Source of the DNA: Streptomyces sp. NBC_01351
GTDB taxonomy: Bacteria; Actinomycetota; Actinomycetes; Streptomycetales; Streptomycetaceae
Direction of reading: 5' to 3'
Length of the DNA stretch: 64,000 nt
Assembly: GCF_036237315.1 (NCBI RefSeq)
Contig: NZ_CP108356.1
Span: 1,302,001 to 1,366,000, forward strand
The position numbers and the translations under genes were made by a program. Shown here in pieces: positions 9,314 to 16,970 of this stretch; the first letter of the stretch is position 1, and each line of letters begins with the position of its first letter. The notes beneath the pieces were generated by a model. That model saw only the letters and a program-made list of their open reading frames with translations. It was not told the DNA's origin and made no database searches.

Positions 9314-10195
9314 TCAGGTTCCGCCACCCGTGTGGCGGCCGTGGTCGTGGGCGAAGGTTTCGAAGACTTCCCTTGCTGATCCCCGGGTGCGGAGGAAGCG
9401 TTCGTCGAGGATGGCGGCCAGGTCGTCCAGCGCTGCCCTGAGCACGGCGGCGGACAGCCGGACGTCGGGGTGGCGGGCCGCGGCGGCCTGGTCCGCCAAG
9501 TTCATGGCACAGGTGATCTGGCGGGCGAGGGAGGTCCGGTCGTCGCCGTCGTGGAAGTAGTAGGACTCTGCGTACTGCTGGAAGTCGACGGAGACCACAG
9601 CCACTGCCCCGGCCAGGCCGTCCAGGATGGCCGCGCCCGCGTCGGCGTCGATCTGCTCCGTCGTGGGATAGGTGCGGGCGAGGTGGGAGAGGCGCAGGGC
9701 GAGGGCGCGGCGGCGGGCCAACGCGGGGTAGATGCCGAGTGTCCATGCCACCGTGGCGCTGAGCAGGGCGAAGCCGACGAGGGCCTCCATGGGGGCGAGG
9801 ATCCGGAGCCATCCCTCGGCGGGTGCGATGTCGCCGAGCCCGAGGGTGGAGATGTGGACCAGGGACACGTACAGGGCGTCCGCGAATCCCGCGTGGTCGG
9901 CGGGCTTCAGTCCGGTGGCGTAGGTGAACGCCTGCGGCATGTGCGGCCAGTAGATCAGGGTCCATCCCAGGACCGCGGTGAGGGCCCAGGCCGCGACCAC
10001 GATCACCATGGCGAGGGGGCCCGCCAGCCCTGAGGCCCGGCGGCGCAGGGGCAGGGAGGCGGCCAGCCGCCACAGGGCTGTCATGACCAGTCGGCTGAGA
10101 CCACCGTGCCGCGTGGGGTGCCACAGGGTGTGGAACACGTCCCGCAGGACCAACAGCACCAGGGCCGCGCCCGCAAAGGTGATCAGCCAGTTCAT
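9314..10195 (-). CDS. Two-pore-helix potassium channel family protein
   Basis: 293 aa. The N-terminal half is hydrophobic with at least four membrane segments, and the pore loop reads SLVHISTLGLGDIAPAEG, an Ion_trans_2 selectivity filter with GLGD in place of GYGD. The C-terminal 120 residues are cytoplasmic and helical, without a recognisable RCK nucleotide fold. The WHPTRHGGLSRLVM motif after the first helix is typical of actinobacterial members annotated as potassium channel family proteins. It converges on the ATPase gene and diverges from the alanine-type symporter. A CRP-like palindrome lies 154 bp upstream. Potassium selectivity is an inference from the filter. Confidence 0.82.
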   Translation of the reverse strand: MNWLITFAGAALVLLVLRDVFHTLWHPTRHGGLSRLVMTALWRLAASLPLRRRASGLAGPLAMVIVVAAWALTAVLGWTLIYWPHMPQAFTYATGLKPADHAGFADALYVSLVHISTLGLGDIAPAEGWLRILAPMEALVGFALLSATVAWTLGIYPALARRRALALRLSHLARTYPTTEQIDADAGAAILDGLAGAVAVVSVDFQQYAESYYFHDGDDRTSLARQITCAMNLADQAAAARHPDVRLSAAVLRAALDDLAAILDERFLRTRGSAREVFETFAHDHGRHTGGGT

Positions 10196-10594
10196 GCGGA
10201 CTTCTTTACCCGCTCCCTCGTCTCCTCAGCCCCGTGGCTGGCCTCCGGAGAGCTGTCGCCCACATGCCGCGTCCGCTCAGCAAAACCTCAAATCCGGATA
10301 ACGATCGCATCACCGCACCTGGGAATCGCACGCCAGCCGCCCGCAGCAGTGATCTGGATCACTAAAGATCTCGTAAAGACCGTGCTATGAATACGCAACT
10401 CCGCTTCGGCACCACCCCTCGCCGCATGCGGAGCGCCGGCACGCACCGGCCAGAACAAACCAGGAAGGTCTCACTCCGAGTCCACGGATCGAGACGACCA
10501 GGGTCGCCGACCGGACAACGGCGTTCGCTCAAAGCCCGCATCCACAGCCGCCGCACCGCACTGCGCCGGCTCTGCGCCATCGAGGTTTTGCCAG
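10196..10594. other. Divergent promoter region, K+ channel / symporter
   Basis: About 400 bp without a gene I trust. The right half, before the symporter, is a long leader of low coding quality. It contains the palindrome at 10349-10362 and the AT-richer stretch ACTAAAGATCTCGTAAAG, which may hold the promoter. I looked for a tandem glycine riboswitch and saw none. Confidence 0.5.
10349..10362. promoter_or_regulatory. CRP-like palindrome
   Basis: GTGATCTGGATCAC is a perfect 6-bp-arm inverted repeat with a 2-bp centre. It fits GTGA-N6-TCAC, the core of CRP-family sites, and nearly fits the actinobacterial GTG-N6-GNCAC form. It lies between the divergent channel and symporter genes and could serve either. 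Confidence 0.45.
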
Positions 10595-12136
10595 ATGTCA
10601 CTCGACACCATCACCAGCTCCATCGACGATGCCGTCAGCGGCTTCTTCGAGCCCATCGCCACATGGCTCGGAGAGATCGTCTTCTACTCCGTCCCCGTGG
10701 CCGGCACCCAGCTCCCGCTGATCGTCGCCTGGCTCGTCGTGGCCGGTCTGATCTTCTCCGGCTGGTTCGGCCTGGTGCAGATACGCAAGTTCCGGCTCGC
10801 GATCGACGTGGTGCGCGGCAAGTACGACGAGAAGGGGTCGGCCGGTGAGGTCAACCACTTCCAGGCGCTGACCGCGGCCGTCTCCGGCACCGTCGGCCTC
10901 GGCAACATCGCGGGTGTGGCGGTGGCCGTCTCCATCGGTGGCCCGGGCGCCACCTTCTGGATGATCCTCTGCGGCCTGCTGGGCATGGCGACGAAGTTCG
11001 TCGAGGTCACCCTCGGTGTGAAGTACCGCGAGGTGCACGCCGACGGCTCCGTCTCCGGCGGCCCGATGCACTACCTGCCCAAGGGTCTGGCCGAGCGCTT
11101 CGGCGCCCGCGGCAAGACCCTCGGCAAGGTCCTGGCGGTCCTCGCCTCCGCGATGATCCTGTTCTTCGGTCTCTTCGGCGGCAACCTCTTCCAGGTCAAC
11201 CAGTCCTACGCGCAGCTGGTCTCCGTCACCGGCGGTGAGAGCGGCATGATGGGCTCCTCGGCCGGCGCCCTGTTCTTCGGCATCCTGATCGCCGCGATCG
11301 TCGGCATCGTGCTCCTCGGCGGCATCCGCTCCATCGCCTCCGTCACCAGCAAGCTCGTTCCCGCGATGGCCGGCATCTACATCGTCGCCTGCCTCGTGGT
11401 CATCCTCGTCAACGTCTCCGCCGTACCGTCCGCGATCTCCACGATCATCGAGGGTGCCTTCAACCCCGAGGGTGTCGCCGGTGGTGTCCTCGGTGCGCTG
11501 ATCATCGGCTTCAAGCGGGCCGCGTTCTCCAACGAGGCCGGTCTCGGCTCTGCCCCGATCGCCCACTCCGCGGTCAAGACCAAGCACCCCGCCAGCGAGG
11601 GCCTGGTCGCCCTGCTGGAGCCGTTCATCGACACCGTCGTCATCTGCACCATGACCGCGCTGACGATCGTCATCGCCAACCCGGCGAGCTGGGGCGAGGC
11701 CCGCAAGGGCGAGTCCATCGGCGGCGTGACCATCACCTCCGACGCCTTCGGCACGGTCCTGCCCTGGTTCCCGTACATCCTCACCATCGCGGTGATGCTG
11801 TTCGCCATCTCCACCGTGCTGACCTGGGGCTACTACTGCATGAAGGCCTGGACCCACCTCTTCGGCCGCAGCAAGGCCAGTGAGCTGACGTTCAAGGTCA
11901 TGTACACCCTGTTCGCGGTCGCCGGTTCCCTGCTGACCCTGCAGACCCTGATCGACATGGCCGACGCGGTTCTCTTCATGCTCGCCGTCATCAACATCAT
12001 CGGCCTGTACCTGCTGGCCCCCGTGGTCAAGCGCGAGCTGAACTCCTTCCTCGCCTACGTCCGCCGCCGCGACGCCGGCCTGGACACCGAAGCAGACGAG
12101 GACGAAGACCAGGAGCCGGTGAAGACCACCGTCTGA
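10595..12136 (+). CDS. Sodium:alanine symporter family (AGCS) transporter
   Basis: 513 aa with about ten membrane segments. Family signatures: GTVGLGNIAGVAVAVSIGGP (the conserved loop for substrate and Na+), GGPMHYLPKGL, and the helix AAFSNEAGLGSAPIAHSAVK, all diagnostic of AlsT/DagA-type symporters that take up alanine or glycine with Na+. The acidic C-terminal tail (TEADEDEDQEP) is cytoplasmic. It stands alone, followed by a strong terminator (12162-12208). Sitting beside two Na+/H+ antiporters suggests coupling to Na+ circulation. The exact amino acid is not resolved by sequence. Confidence 0.93.
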   Translation: MSLDTITSSIDDAVSGFFEPIATWLGEIVFYSVPVAGTQLPLIVAWLVVAGLIFSGWFGLVQIRKFRLAIDVVRGKYDEKGSAGEVNHFQALTAAVSGTVGLGNIAGVAVAVSIGGPGATFWMILCGLLGMATKFVEVTLGVKYREVHADGSVSGGPMHYLPKGLAERFGARGKTLGKVLAVLASAMILFFGLFGGNLFQVNQSYAQLVSVTGGESGMMGSSAGALFFGILIAAIVGIVLLGGIRSIASVTSKLVPAMAGIYIVACLVVILVNVSAVPSAISTIIEGAFNPEGVAGGVLGALIIGFKRAAFSNEAGLGSAPIAHSAVKTKHPASEGLVALLEPFIDTVVICTMTALTIVIANPASWGEARKGESIGGVTITSDAFGTVLPWFPYILTIAVMLFAISTVLTWGYYCMKAWTHLFGRSKASELTFKVMYTLFAVAGSLLTLQTLIDMADAVLFMLAVINIIGLYLLAPVVKRELNSFLAYVRRRDAGLDTEADEDEDQEPVKTTV

Positions 12137-12161
12137 CCGTCCCCCCGGCGGCCCGGCTCCT

Positions 12162-12208
12162 GAGCGGGCTCGTACACACCTTGCGCCTTGGTGTGTACGA
12201 GCCCGCTC
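12162..12208 (+). terminator. Strong terminator after the symporter
   Basis: Perfect 19-bp arms (12162-12180 and 12190-12208) around a 9-nt loop, 26 bases after the stop codon. It is one of the strongest hairpins in the window and isolates the symporter from nhaA. Confidence 0.9.
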
Positions 12209-12308
12209 ATCTGCATTTCAGCAGGTGAGAACCCCTCTGGTGGGATCCGGTGACCCGGGATAGGGTGTAAAGAACGCGTCAAGGGGCAGCTGGCTGCCCG
12301 CGACGCGC

Positions 12309-12385
12309 GGTGTGCCGGGAAGTCTGGTCGGCGTCCTTGGGGCCGTGTGCCCATTTCCAGCCGATGCCCCCGGAAGGCTTCCCGT
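12309..12385 (+). promoter_or_regulatory. Antiporter leader motif, copy 1 (candidate cation riboswitch before nhaA)
   Basis: The leader begins GGTGTGCCGGGAAG, then T, then CTGGTCGGCG (12309-12333), and ends at the nhaA start. The same block with one change precedes the unrelated CPA1 antiporter (14537-14561). CGGGAAG (12316-12322) is exactly complementary to CTTCCCG (12378-12384), which directly abuts the start codon and follows the ribosome-binding site GGAAGG. A fold could therefore control translation. It recalls the nhaA-I class, reported as Li+-responsive; that class name is from memory. Confidence 0.72.
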
Positions 12386-13681
12386 ATGAGCAACCAGCGC
12401 CCACGTATCGTCTTCGGCCTCATGCCGTGGCCCGAGCGGCAGGCCATCGCCTCCGCCCTGCGCACCGAGACCGTAGGCGGGCTGGTTCTCCTCGCCGCCG
12501 CCGTGATCGCGTTGATTTGGGCCAACACCCCGTTCAGCGGCGCCTATGAGGCGATACGCGACTTCCACTTCGGCATACCCGCCCTCGGCCTGGACCTCTC
12601 CGTGGGGCACTGGACCGCCGACGGCCTCCTCGCGATCTTCTTCCTCGTCGCCGGCATCGAACTCAAACGCGAACTGGTCGTCGGCGAGCTGCGCACCCCC
12701 GCCACGGCCGCCCTCCCGGTCATCGCCGCCATCTGCGGCATGGCCGTGCCCGCCGCGCTCTACGCCGCAACCGCCTCGGCCGGTGGCGGCAGCCTCGACG
12801 GCTGGGCCGTCCCCATGGCCACCGACATCGCCTTCGCGCTGGCCGTGCTCGCCGTGATCTCCACCCACCTCCCCGCCGCCCTGCGCGCCTTCCTCCTCAC
12901 CCTCGCCGTCGTCGATGACCTCGGCGCCATCCTCATCATCGCGATCTTCTTCACCAGCGACCTGAACCTCTGGGCGCTCGGCGGAGCCTTCGCCGGCCTC
13001 GCCGTCTTCTACCTCCTCCAGCGCTACCGCGTCCGCGGCTGGTGGTGGTACGTGCCCCTCGCCATCGCGATCTGGGCCCTCATGTACAACGGCGGCGTGC
13101 ACGCCACCGTCGCCGGCGTCGCCATGGGCCTCATCCTGCGCACCACCCGCGACAAGGACGAGAAGGCCTCCCCCGCCGCTCGCGTCTCGCACCTGCTGCA
13201 CCCCTTCTCCGCCGGTGTTGCCGTGCCGCTCTTCGCCCTCTTCGCGGCGGGCGTCAGCATCTCCGGACCCGCCCTGGCAGAGGTGTTCACCACCCCCGAA
13301 CCGCTCGGCGTCGTCATCGGACTCGTCGTCGGCAAGGTCCTCGGCATCTTCCTCGGCACCTACCTCGCCGCCCGCTTCACCAAAGCCGAGCTCAACCCCG
13401 ACCTGGCCTGGGCCGATGTCCTCGGACTGTCGGTCCTCGCAGGCATCGGCTTCACCGTCGCCCTCCTCATCGGCGAGCTCGCCTTCCCCGGCGCCGCCGT
13501 AGGAGAGCACGTCAAGGCGGCCGTACTCATCGCCTCCGTCACCGCCGCCGTCCTGGCGGCCGTACTGCTCCGCCGCCGCAACACCGTCTACAAGCGCCTG
13601 TACGAGGAAGAGAACCTCGACGCCGACGCCGACGGCATCCCCGACATCTACCAGCGCGAATCGAAGGCTCCTGCTTCCTGA
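12386..13681 (+). CDS. nhaA: Na+/H+ antiporter NhaA
   Basis: 431 aa with about eleven membrane helices, the normal length for NhaA. The paired aspartates of the cation-binding site are in LAVVDDLGAILIIAIFF (equivalent to E. coli Asp163/Asp164). Other family blocks are TDIAFALAVLAV, HPFSAGVAVPLFALFAAGV and ADVLGLSVLAGIGFTVALLIGELAF. ATG 12386 has GGAAGG eight bases upstream. The C-terminal tail (RRRNTVYKRLYEEENLDADADGIPDIY) is cytoplasmic and acidic; a decayed relative of this tail is at 30880-31150. It exchanges external H+ for internal Na+ or Li+ and is probably regulated by its leader RNA. Confidence 0.96.
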   Translation: MSNQRPRIVFGLMPWPERQAIASALRTETVGGLVLLAAAVIALIWANTPFSGAYEAIRDFHFGIPALGLDLSVGHWTADGLLAIFFLVAGIELKRELVVGELRTPATAALPVIAAICGMAVPAALYAATASAGGGSLDGWAVPMATDIAFALAVLAVISTHLPAALRAFLLTLAVVDDLGAILIIAIFFTSDLNLWALGGAFAGLAVFYLLQRYRVRGWWWYVPLAIAIWALMYNGGVHATVAGVAMGLILRTTRDKDEKASPAARVSHLLHPFSAGVAVPLFALFAAGVSISGPALAEVFTTPEPLGVVIGLVVGKVLGIFLGTYLAARFTKAELNPDLAWADVLGLSVLAGIGFTVALLIGELAFPGAAVGEHVKAAVLIASVTAAVLAAVLLRRRNTVYKRLYEEENLDADADGIPDIYQRESKAPAS

Positions 13682-13858
13682 CCCGGCTGAACGAAGAGGG
13701 ACGTCAGCACGAACCCGTTCACCGGAGCAGCGGGCCACGTGTGACATCCCGCCTCAGCGACTTCAGGAAGGGCGCCCTTCATTCTGTACAGCGCCCTGGA
13801 GCGGGCCGTTGAAAGAGGCATCGCACGCTGTCCCGCCCTCAAGCCTTCATGGCGCCCG

Positions 13859-14086
13859 TCAGCGCCGCTCTCGCTCTGAAACGTTCGCAGCCATCATGAC
13901 CAACCCCGTGAACAAGCACGACAGTCCGATGAAGAGCACGGGGAAGCCGGGCTCTGGCAGGACGTACACGAGGGCTCCCGCCAGCGAGAGAGGCACCCCC
14001 ACAGCCACGAGCAGCATCCCGGCACGGAATTCCGTGGCGTTTGCGCGGAGCCAGATCCTGACTCGGGTACGGAGGGTCATCGTCAC
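13859..14086 (-). CDS. Small two-helix membrane protein (family A, copy 1)
   Basis: 75 aa with two membrane helices: GMLLVAVGVPLSLAGALVYVLP and a second starting FPVLFIGLSCLFTGL, joined by a PEPGF turn. The GTG at 14086 overlaps the previous stop as GTGA; ATG 14080 is also possible. It is clearly paralogous to the 55-aa protein at 29945-30112 (shared pattern LAGA--Y-LP-PGF-VL-IGL---TGLVM-AA). The function is unknown. Both copies sit beside antiporter and CBS genes, so a role as accessory or signalling subunit for ion transport is possible but unproven. Confidence 0.75.
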   Translation of the reverse strand: MTMTLRTRVRIWLRANATEFRAGMLLVAVGVPLSLAGALVYVLPEPGFPVLFIGLSCLFTGLVMMAANVSERERR

Positions 14087-14397
14087 CGTTCACCTTCTGG
14101 AACGAGCCGGCGAGCAGCCCTGAGTGCCAGCACCAGAAAGGCGACTGCCGCTCCACCGCAGGCGACGCCCACCGCTACGCCCGCCGTGACGACCCCCAGT
14201 GGAGCGTCGACCATCCGCGGCAGCGTGTTCAAGGGCGCCTGCAGGTAGAGGCAGAGAATCGCATAAGCGTACGGCCTGCTCACCTCTCGCGCGCCCAGGC
14301 GGGAAGGCGTCCAGCCGACGAGCAGGGCGATCGCAAAAGGCAGCAGGAGCAGCGTCGCCGCCGCGAGGGCGAGGGCGTGCGCCAGATTTCCGTTCAT
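14083..14397 (-). CDS. Small membrane protein (family B, copy 1)
   Basis: 104 aa from ATG 14397, with GGAGAGG five bases upstream. Three hydrophobic segments are visible (ALALAAATLLLLPFAIALLVG, YAYAILCLYLQAPL, and the C-terminal VVTAGVAVGVACGGAAVAFLV). The motif P-x-N-x-LPR-x-x-DAP aligns with P-V-N-ALPRLADAAP of the protein at 16653-16970, so the two are paralogues. It forms a two-gene unit with the 75-aa protein (GTGA overlap) and is divergent from the CPA1 antiporter gene. Function unknown. Confidence 0.75.
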   Translation of the reverse strand: MNGNLAHALALAAATLLLLPFAIALLVGWTPSRLGAREVSRPYAYAILCLYLQAPLNTLPRMVDAPLGVVTAGVAVGVACGGAAVAFLVLALRAARRLVPEGER

Positions 14398-14452
14398 GGG
14401 TACCTCTCCGGTGCGGATGCCCACGCTACGCGGTCACGACCGTGAAGCTGCT

Positions 14453-14467
14453 TGCCGGAACCCGGCA
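14453..14467. promoter_or_regulatory. Shared palindrome, site C
   Basis: TGCCGG-AAC-CCGGCA, a perfect inverted repeat between the divergent small-membrane-protein and CPA1 antiporter genes. Closely similar palindromes lie at 17138-17154 and 26567-26581, each upstream of ion-related or small membrane genes. Confidence 0.55.
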
Positions 14468-14489
14468 GTACAGGCGGTGTGGAACTGCC

Positions 14490-14507
14490 GTCAGGATCCC
14501 GTCAGGA
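14490..14507 (+). promoter_or_regulatory. Direct repeats, OmpR/PhoB-type spacing
   Basis: GTCAGGA occurs at 14490-14496 and 14501-14507, exactly 11 bp apart. It lies just upstream of the probable -10 TATAAA (14522-14527) of the antiporter transcript. Eleven-base direct repeats are the usual site geometry of OmpR/PhoB/KdpE-type response regulators. The regulator is not encoded in the window. Confidence 0.5.
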
Positions 14508-14530
14508 AAGCGTAAGGGTCGTATAAAGTA

Positions 14531-14602
14531 ACCCCCGGTGTGCCGGGAAGCCTGGTCGGCGAACAAGGGATAGCTCTCTTCGCAGATCAGGGGGACTCTG
14601 TC
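14531..14602 (+). promoter_or_regulatory. Antiporter leader motif, copy 2 (candidate cation riboswitch before CPA1)
   Basis: The block GGTGTGCCGGGAAG, C, CTGGTCGGCG (14537-14561) repeats the nhaA leader with one substitution. CCCCC at 14532-14536 can pair with GGGGG at 14590-14594. The latter is the ribosome-binding site, eight bases before the ATG at 14603, so closing the outer stem would hide it. TATAAAGT just upstream suggests that transcription starts close to the motif. Confidence 0.72.
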
Positions 14603-15844
14603 ATGCTTCTCGTCGCCGTCTTCGGTGTGGCGCTGCTGGTTGCGGTGCTGTTGTCCGGGCTCGCCGCCCGCACCGTGCTCTCCACGTCACTGCTCTTCCT
14701 TCTGGGAGGCGCCCTCGTCAGTGACGGCTTCCTCGGCCTGATCCACATCACCCCCGACAGCGAAATCGTCGCCGTGACCGCGGATCTGGCCCTGTTCGCC
14801 GTGCTGTTCACGGACGGCATGCACGTCTCGTTCCCCAAGCTTCGGGAGAACTGGAAGAACCCGGCCCGCGCACTGGGACTCGGCATGCCCCTGGCCATGG
14901 TGGGCATGGCCCTGGCCACCCACTACATCGCCGGGCTGGACTGGACGACCTCCTTCCTCGTCGGCGCGGTCCTGGCACCGACCGACCCGGTGTTCGCCTC
15001 CGCCATCGTGGGGCGGAAGGAAGTCCCTGCCAAGCTTCGACAGCTGCTGAACGTCGAGAGCGGCATCAACGACGGGCTGGCGCTTCCGGTCGTCCTCATC
15101 CTCATCGCCGCCGCCGGCCCGACGGCCTCCCACTCCAAGACGTCGATCGGGTCGATCGCCCTGGAGCTCGGCCTCGGCCTCGCGTTCGGTATCGTCCTGC
15201 CGCTGGTGGTGGCCGGCCTCGTGCGACTGAGGCTGCTGGGAGCCGAGCCCAAGCTCCAGCCGCTGCTGCCACTCGCCACCGGCATCATTCTCTATGGGCT
15301 CTGCCACCTCACCCACGCCAACCCCTACCTCGCGGCGTTCTCCGCGGGCGCGGTCCTCGCCACGGTGTCGCCGGAGCCCAAGGCCGCCTTCGAACCGCTG
15401 GGCGAGTCTCTGGCGGAGCTGGCGAAGTTCGCTGCGCTCCTGGTCTTCGGCGCTCTCCTGACGCCTCAGCTGTTCGGCGACCTGTCCGCGGGCGGGTACG
15501 TCGCGGTACTTCTGGCCATCTTCCTGATCCGGCCCGCATCGCTGCTGCTGTCGCTGCTCGGGACCCGGCTGGAGCGCCGGGAGAAGCTCGTCGCCGCCTG
15601 GTTCGGCCCCAAGGGCTTCGCCTCGGTCGTCTACGGACTGCTCGTGCTCCAGGCGGGTATCCCCCAGGGCGAGCAGGCATACACCCTCATCGCCGTCTGC
15701 ATCGCCTTCTCGATCATCGCCCACAGCAGCACCGACGTCCCGGTGGCCCGGCTGTTCCACGTCGAGGACATCGCGGGAATCCCCGGCGGCGAGCAGGATC
15801 GCCGCACCGTACCCTCCCAGGAGTCCGCTCATGTCCGCGCGTGA
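14603..15844 (+). CDS. CPA1-type Na+/H+ antiporter (NhaP family)
   Basis: 413 aa with about twelve membrane segments. Signature regions: VLAPTDPVFASAIVG (the TDP unwound-helix motif), LNVESGINDGLALPVVLI (the N-D ion-binding pair), and AWFGPKGFASVVYGLLVL (a conserved C-terminal membrane motif). The start at ATG 14603 follows GGGGGA within the structured leader; an upstream in-frame start would lie inside the conserved leader block. It overlaps the following CBS gene by 14 bp. Expected role: electroneutral Na+ (or K+)/H+ exchange for pH and salt homeostasis, with the CBS protein as likely partner or sensor. Confidence 0.92.
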   Translation: MLLVAVFGVALLVAVLLSGLAARTVLSTSLLFLLGGALVSDGFLGLIHITPDSEIVAVTADLALFAVLFTDGMHVSFPKLRENWKNPARALGLGMPLAMVGMALATHYIAGLDWTTSFLVGAVLAPTDPVFASAIVGRKEVPAKLRQLLNVESGINDGLALPVVLILIAAAGPTASHSKTSIGSIALELGLGLAFGIVLPLVVAGLVRLRLLGAEPKLQPLLPLATGIILYGLCHLTHANPYLAAFSAGAVLATVSPEPKAAFEPLGESLAELAKFAALLVFGALLTPQLFGDLSAGGYVAVLLAIFLIRPASLLLSLLGTRLERREKLVAAWFGPKGFASVVYGLLVLQAGIPQGEQAYTLIAVCIAFSIIAHSSTDVPVARLFHVEDIAGIPGGEQDRRTVPSQESAHVRA

Positions 15845-16394
15845 CCTCGCCGCCCCCTACCCGTGCGTGACGACCGCCGACAGCGCTGACGACGCCGTCC
15901 GCCTGCTGGTCGCGCACAGCCTCCCGGCTCTGCTCGTCCTGGACACGAACGGCATGCCGCGCGCGGTGGTTCCGGTGTCCCAACTCGTGCGCCAGCTGGT
16001 GCCAGATGCGGCGGTGGAGGATCCGCTTCGTGCCGCCGTCCTCCGTGACGAGCACTCCGCGCAGCAGTTCGCCGGTCTGGTGGGGCTGACTGTCGCCGAG
16101 TGGTTGCCCCGACACGGCTTCCGCGCGCAGTGTGTGGGACCGGACGCGACCGTCGCGCGGATCGCGGAGGTCATGGCGCGCAAGGGCACCCCTCTCGTGC
16201 CCGTCATAGAACGCGTCGACGATGACGACGTCCGGATGCTGGGGGTCGTATCGGCGGACGCCGTACTGCACCATCTCCTCGCCGCCTCATCCGACACCGG
16301 CACCACCGGGACCCCGCCTCGAGCACCTCGCCCGAGACCTGCTGCCCAACACGATCCGCAACTGCTCCTACGGTCGTCCGGTCAAGGATCCTGA
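15831..16394 (+). CDS. CBS-domain pair protein overlapping the antiporter gene
   Basis: 187 aa. Two CBS motifs: residues about 1-65 (MSARDLAAPYPCVTTADSADDAVRLLVAHSLPALLVLD) and about 95-150 (VGPDATVARIAEVMARKGTPLVPVIE...MLGVVSADAVLHHLL). The pair likely binds an adenine nucleotide and reports energy or nucleotide status. The ATG lies inside the last codons of the antiporter gene, so translation is coupled. The C-terminal 35 residues are Pro/Arg-rich and unstructured. A near-complete but nonsense-interrupted relative is at 30405-30866. A regulatory role on the antiporter is inferred from the overlap, as for CBS domains attached to other ion transporters. Confidence 0.88.
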   Translation: MSARDLAAPYPCVTTADSADDAVRLLVAHSLPALLVLDTNGMPRAVVPVSQLVRQLVPDAAVEDPLRAAVLRDEHSAQQFAGLVGLTVAEWLPRHGFRAQCVGPDATVARIAEVMARKGTPLVPVIERVDDDDVRMLGVVSADAVLHHLLAASSDTGTTGTPPRAPRPRPAAQHDPQLLLRSSGQGS

Positions 16395-16408
16395 TTCGGC
16401 CTACGGAC

Positions 16409-16648
16409 TCAGAGCAGACGTGGCTCCGCCTCCGGGCGGTTTCGCCGTGCCGTTCGGCGTCGCCGAACCCAGTCGCCGATTTCGCCGGTAGCAACCAGGA
16501 GGGCCGCGGAGGCGGCGCTCGACGTGAGGCCGACTGGATAACCCGTCACCCGCCCCAACAGCCAGAGGGCCAGGGTGAGCACAGCCCACCAGGCGATGAC
16601 CGATACGACTTCACGTCGCCTGCGGTACGTGCGACGTGGGGCGGGCAC
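16409..16648 (-). CDS. Small membrane protein after family-B gene
   Basis: 79 aa from a GTG that begins four bases after the stop of the upstream gene. There is an Arg-rich N-terminus, one or two hydrophobic helices (VIAWWAVLTLALWLLGRVTGYPVG, then SSAASAALLVATGEIG), and a basic C-terminus (WVRRRRTARRNRPE). It converges on the CBS gene. It is weakly similar in layout to the 87-aa protein at 30145-30408, but I cannot claim homology. Function unknown. Confidence 0.6.
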   Translation of the reverse strand: MPAPRRTYRRRREVVSVIAWWAVLTLALWLLGRVTGYPVGLTSSAASAALLVATGEIGDWVRRRRTARRNRPEAEPRLL

Positions 16649-16652
16649 GGTG

Positions 16653-16970
16653 TCAGGCCCCTTCGCGAGGGGCCGCGACCGGACGGCGCTGATGCGCAAG
16701 AGTGGCGACGCCCAATACCAGGCAGCCGGCGACTGCGACTATTCCGCCGGCCGCCGTACAGAACAGCGTGACATCGGGGGCGGCATCGGCCAGCCGTGGG
16801 AGCGCGTTGACCGGTCCGGTGGCGTAGATCAGCAGCAAGGCCCATCCGCGTGGCCGTACGGGCGTCAGGCGGCCGCGCAACCGTTCGGGGACCCGATCCG
16901 TGGCCATGGCCAGGCCTGCCGGCAGCAGGGTGAGGGAGAAGACGGTCAAACCGATCCAATGCCACATCAT
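16653..16970 (-). CDS. Small membrane protein (family B, copy 2)
   Basis: 105 aa starting MMWHWIGLTVFSLTLLPAGL, with CAGGAG eight bases upstream. Three hydrophobic stretches are present, and the central motif P-V-NALPRLADAAP matches LNTLPRMVDAP of the 14083-14397 protein. A truncated, frameshifted relative (VFSLTLLPA core) lies at 29724-29915. It is followed immediately by the 79-aa gene. The upstream region contains the shared palindrome at 17138-17154. No function is known to me; repeated association with NhaA, CPA1 and CBS genes is the only clue. Confidence 0.75.
   Translation of the reverse strand: MMWHWIGLTVFSLTLLPAGLAMATDRVPERLRGRLTPVRPRGWALLLIYATGPVNALPRLADAAPDVTLFCTAAGGIVAVAGCLVLGVATLAHQRRPVAAPREGA

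Noticed and set aside
10196..10594. Glycine riboswitch before the AGCS symporter
   Set aside because: None of the conserved tandem-aptamer blocks are present.
10387..10848. A plus-strand frame overlapping the start of the symporter gene
   Set aside because: Arg/His-rich composition and overlap with an unmistakable transporter in another frame; kept as leader sequence only.
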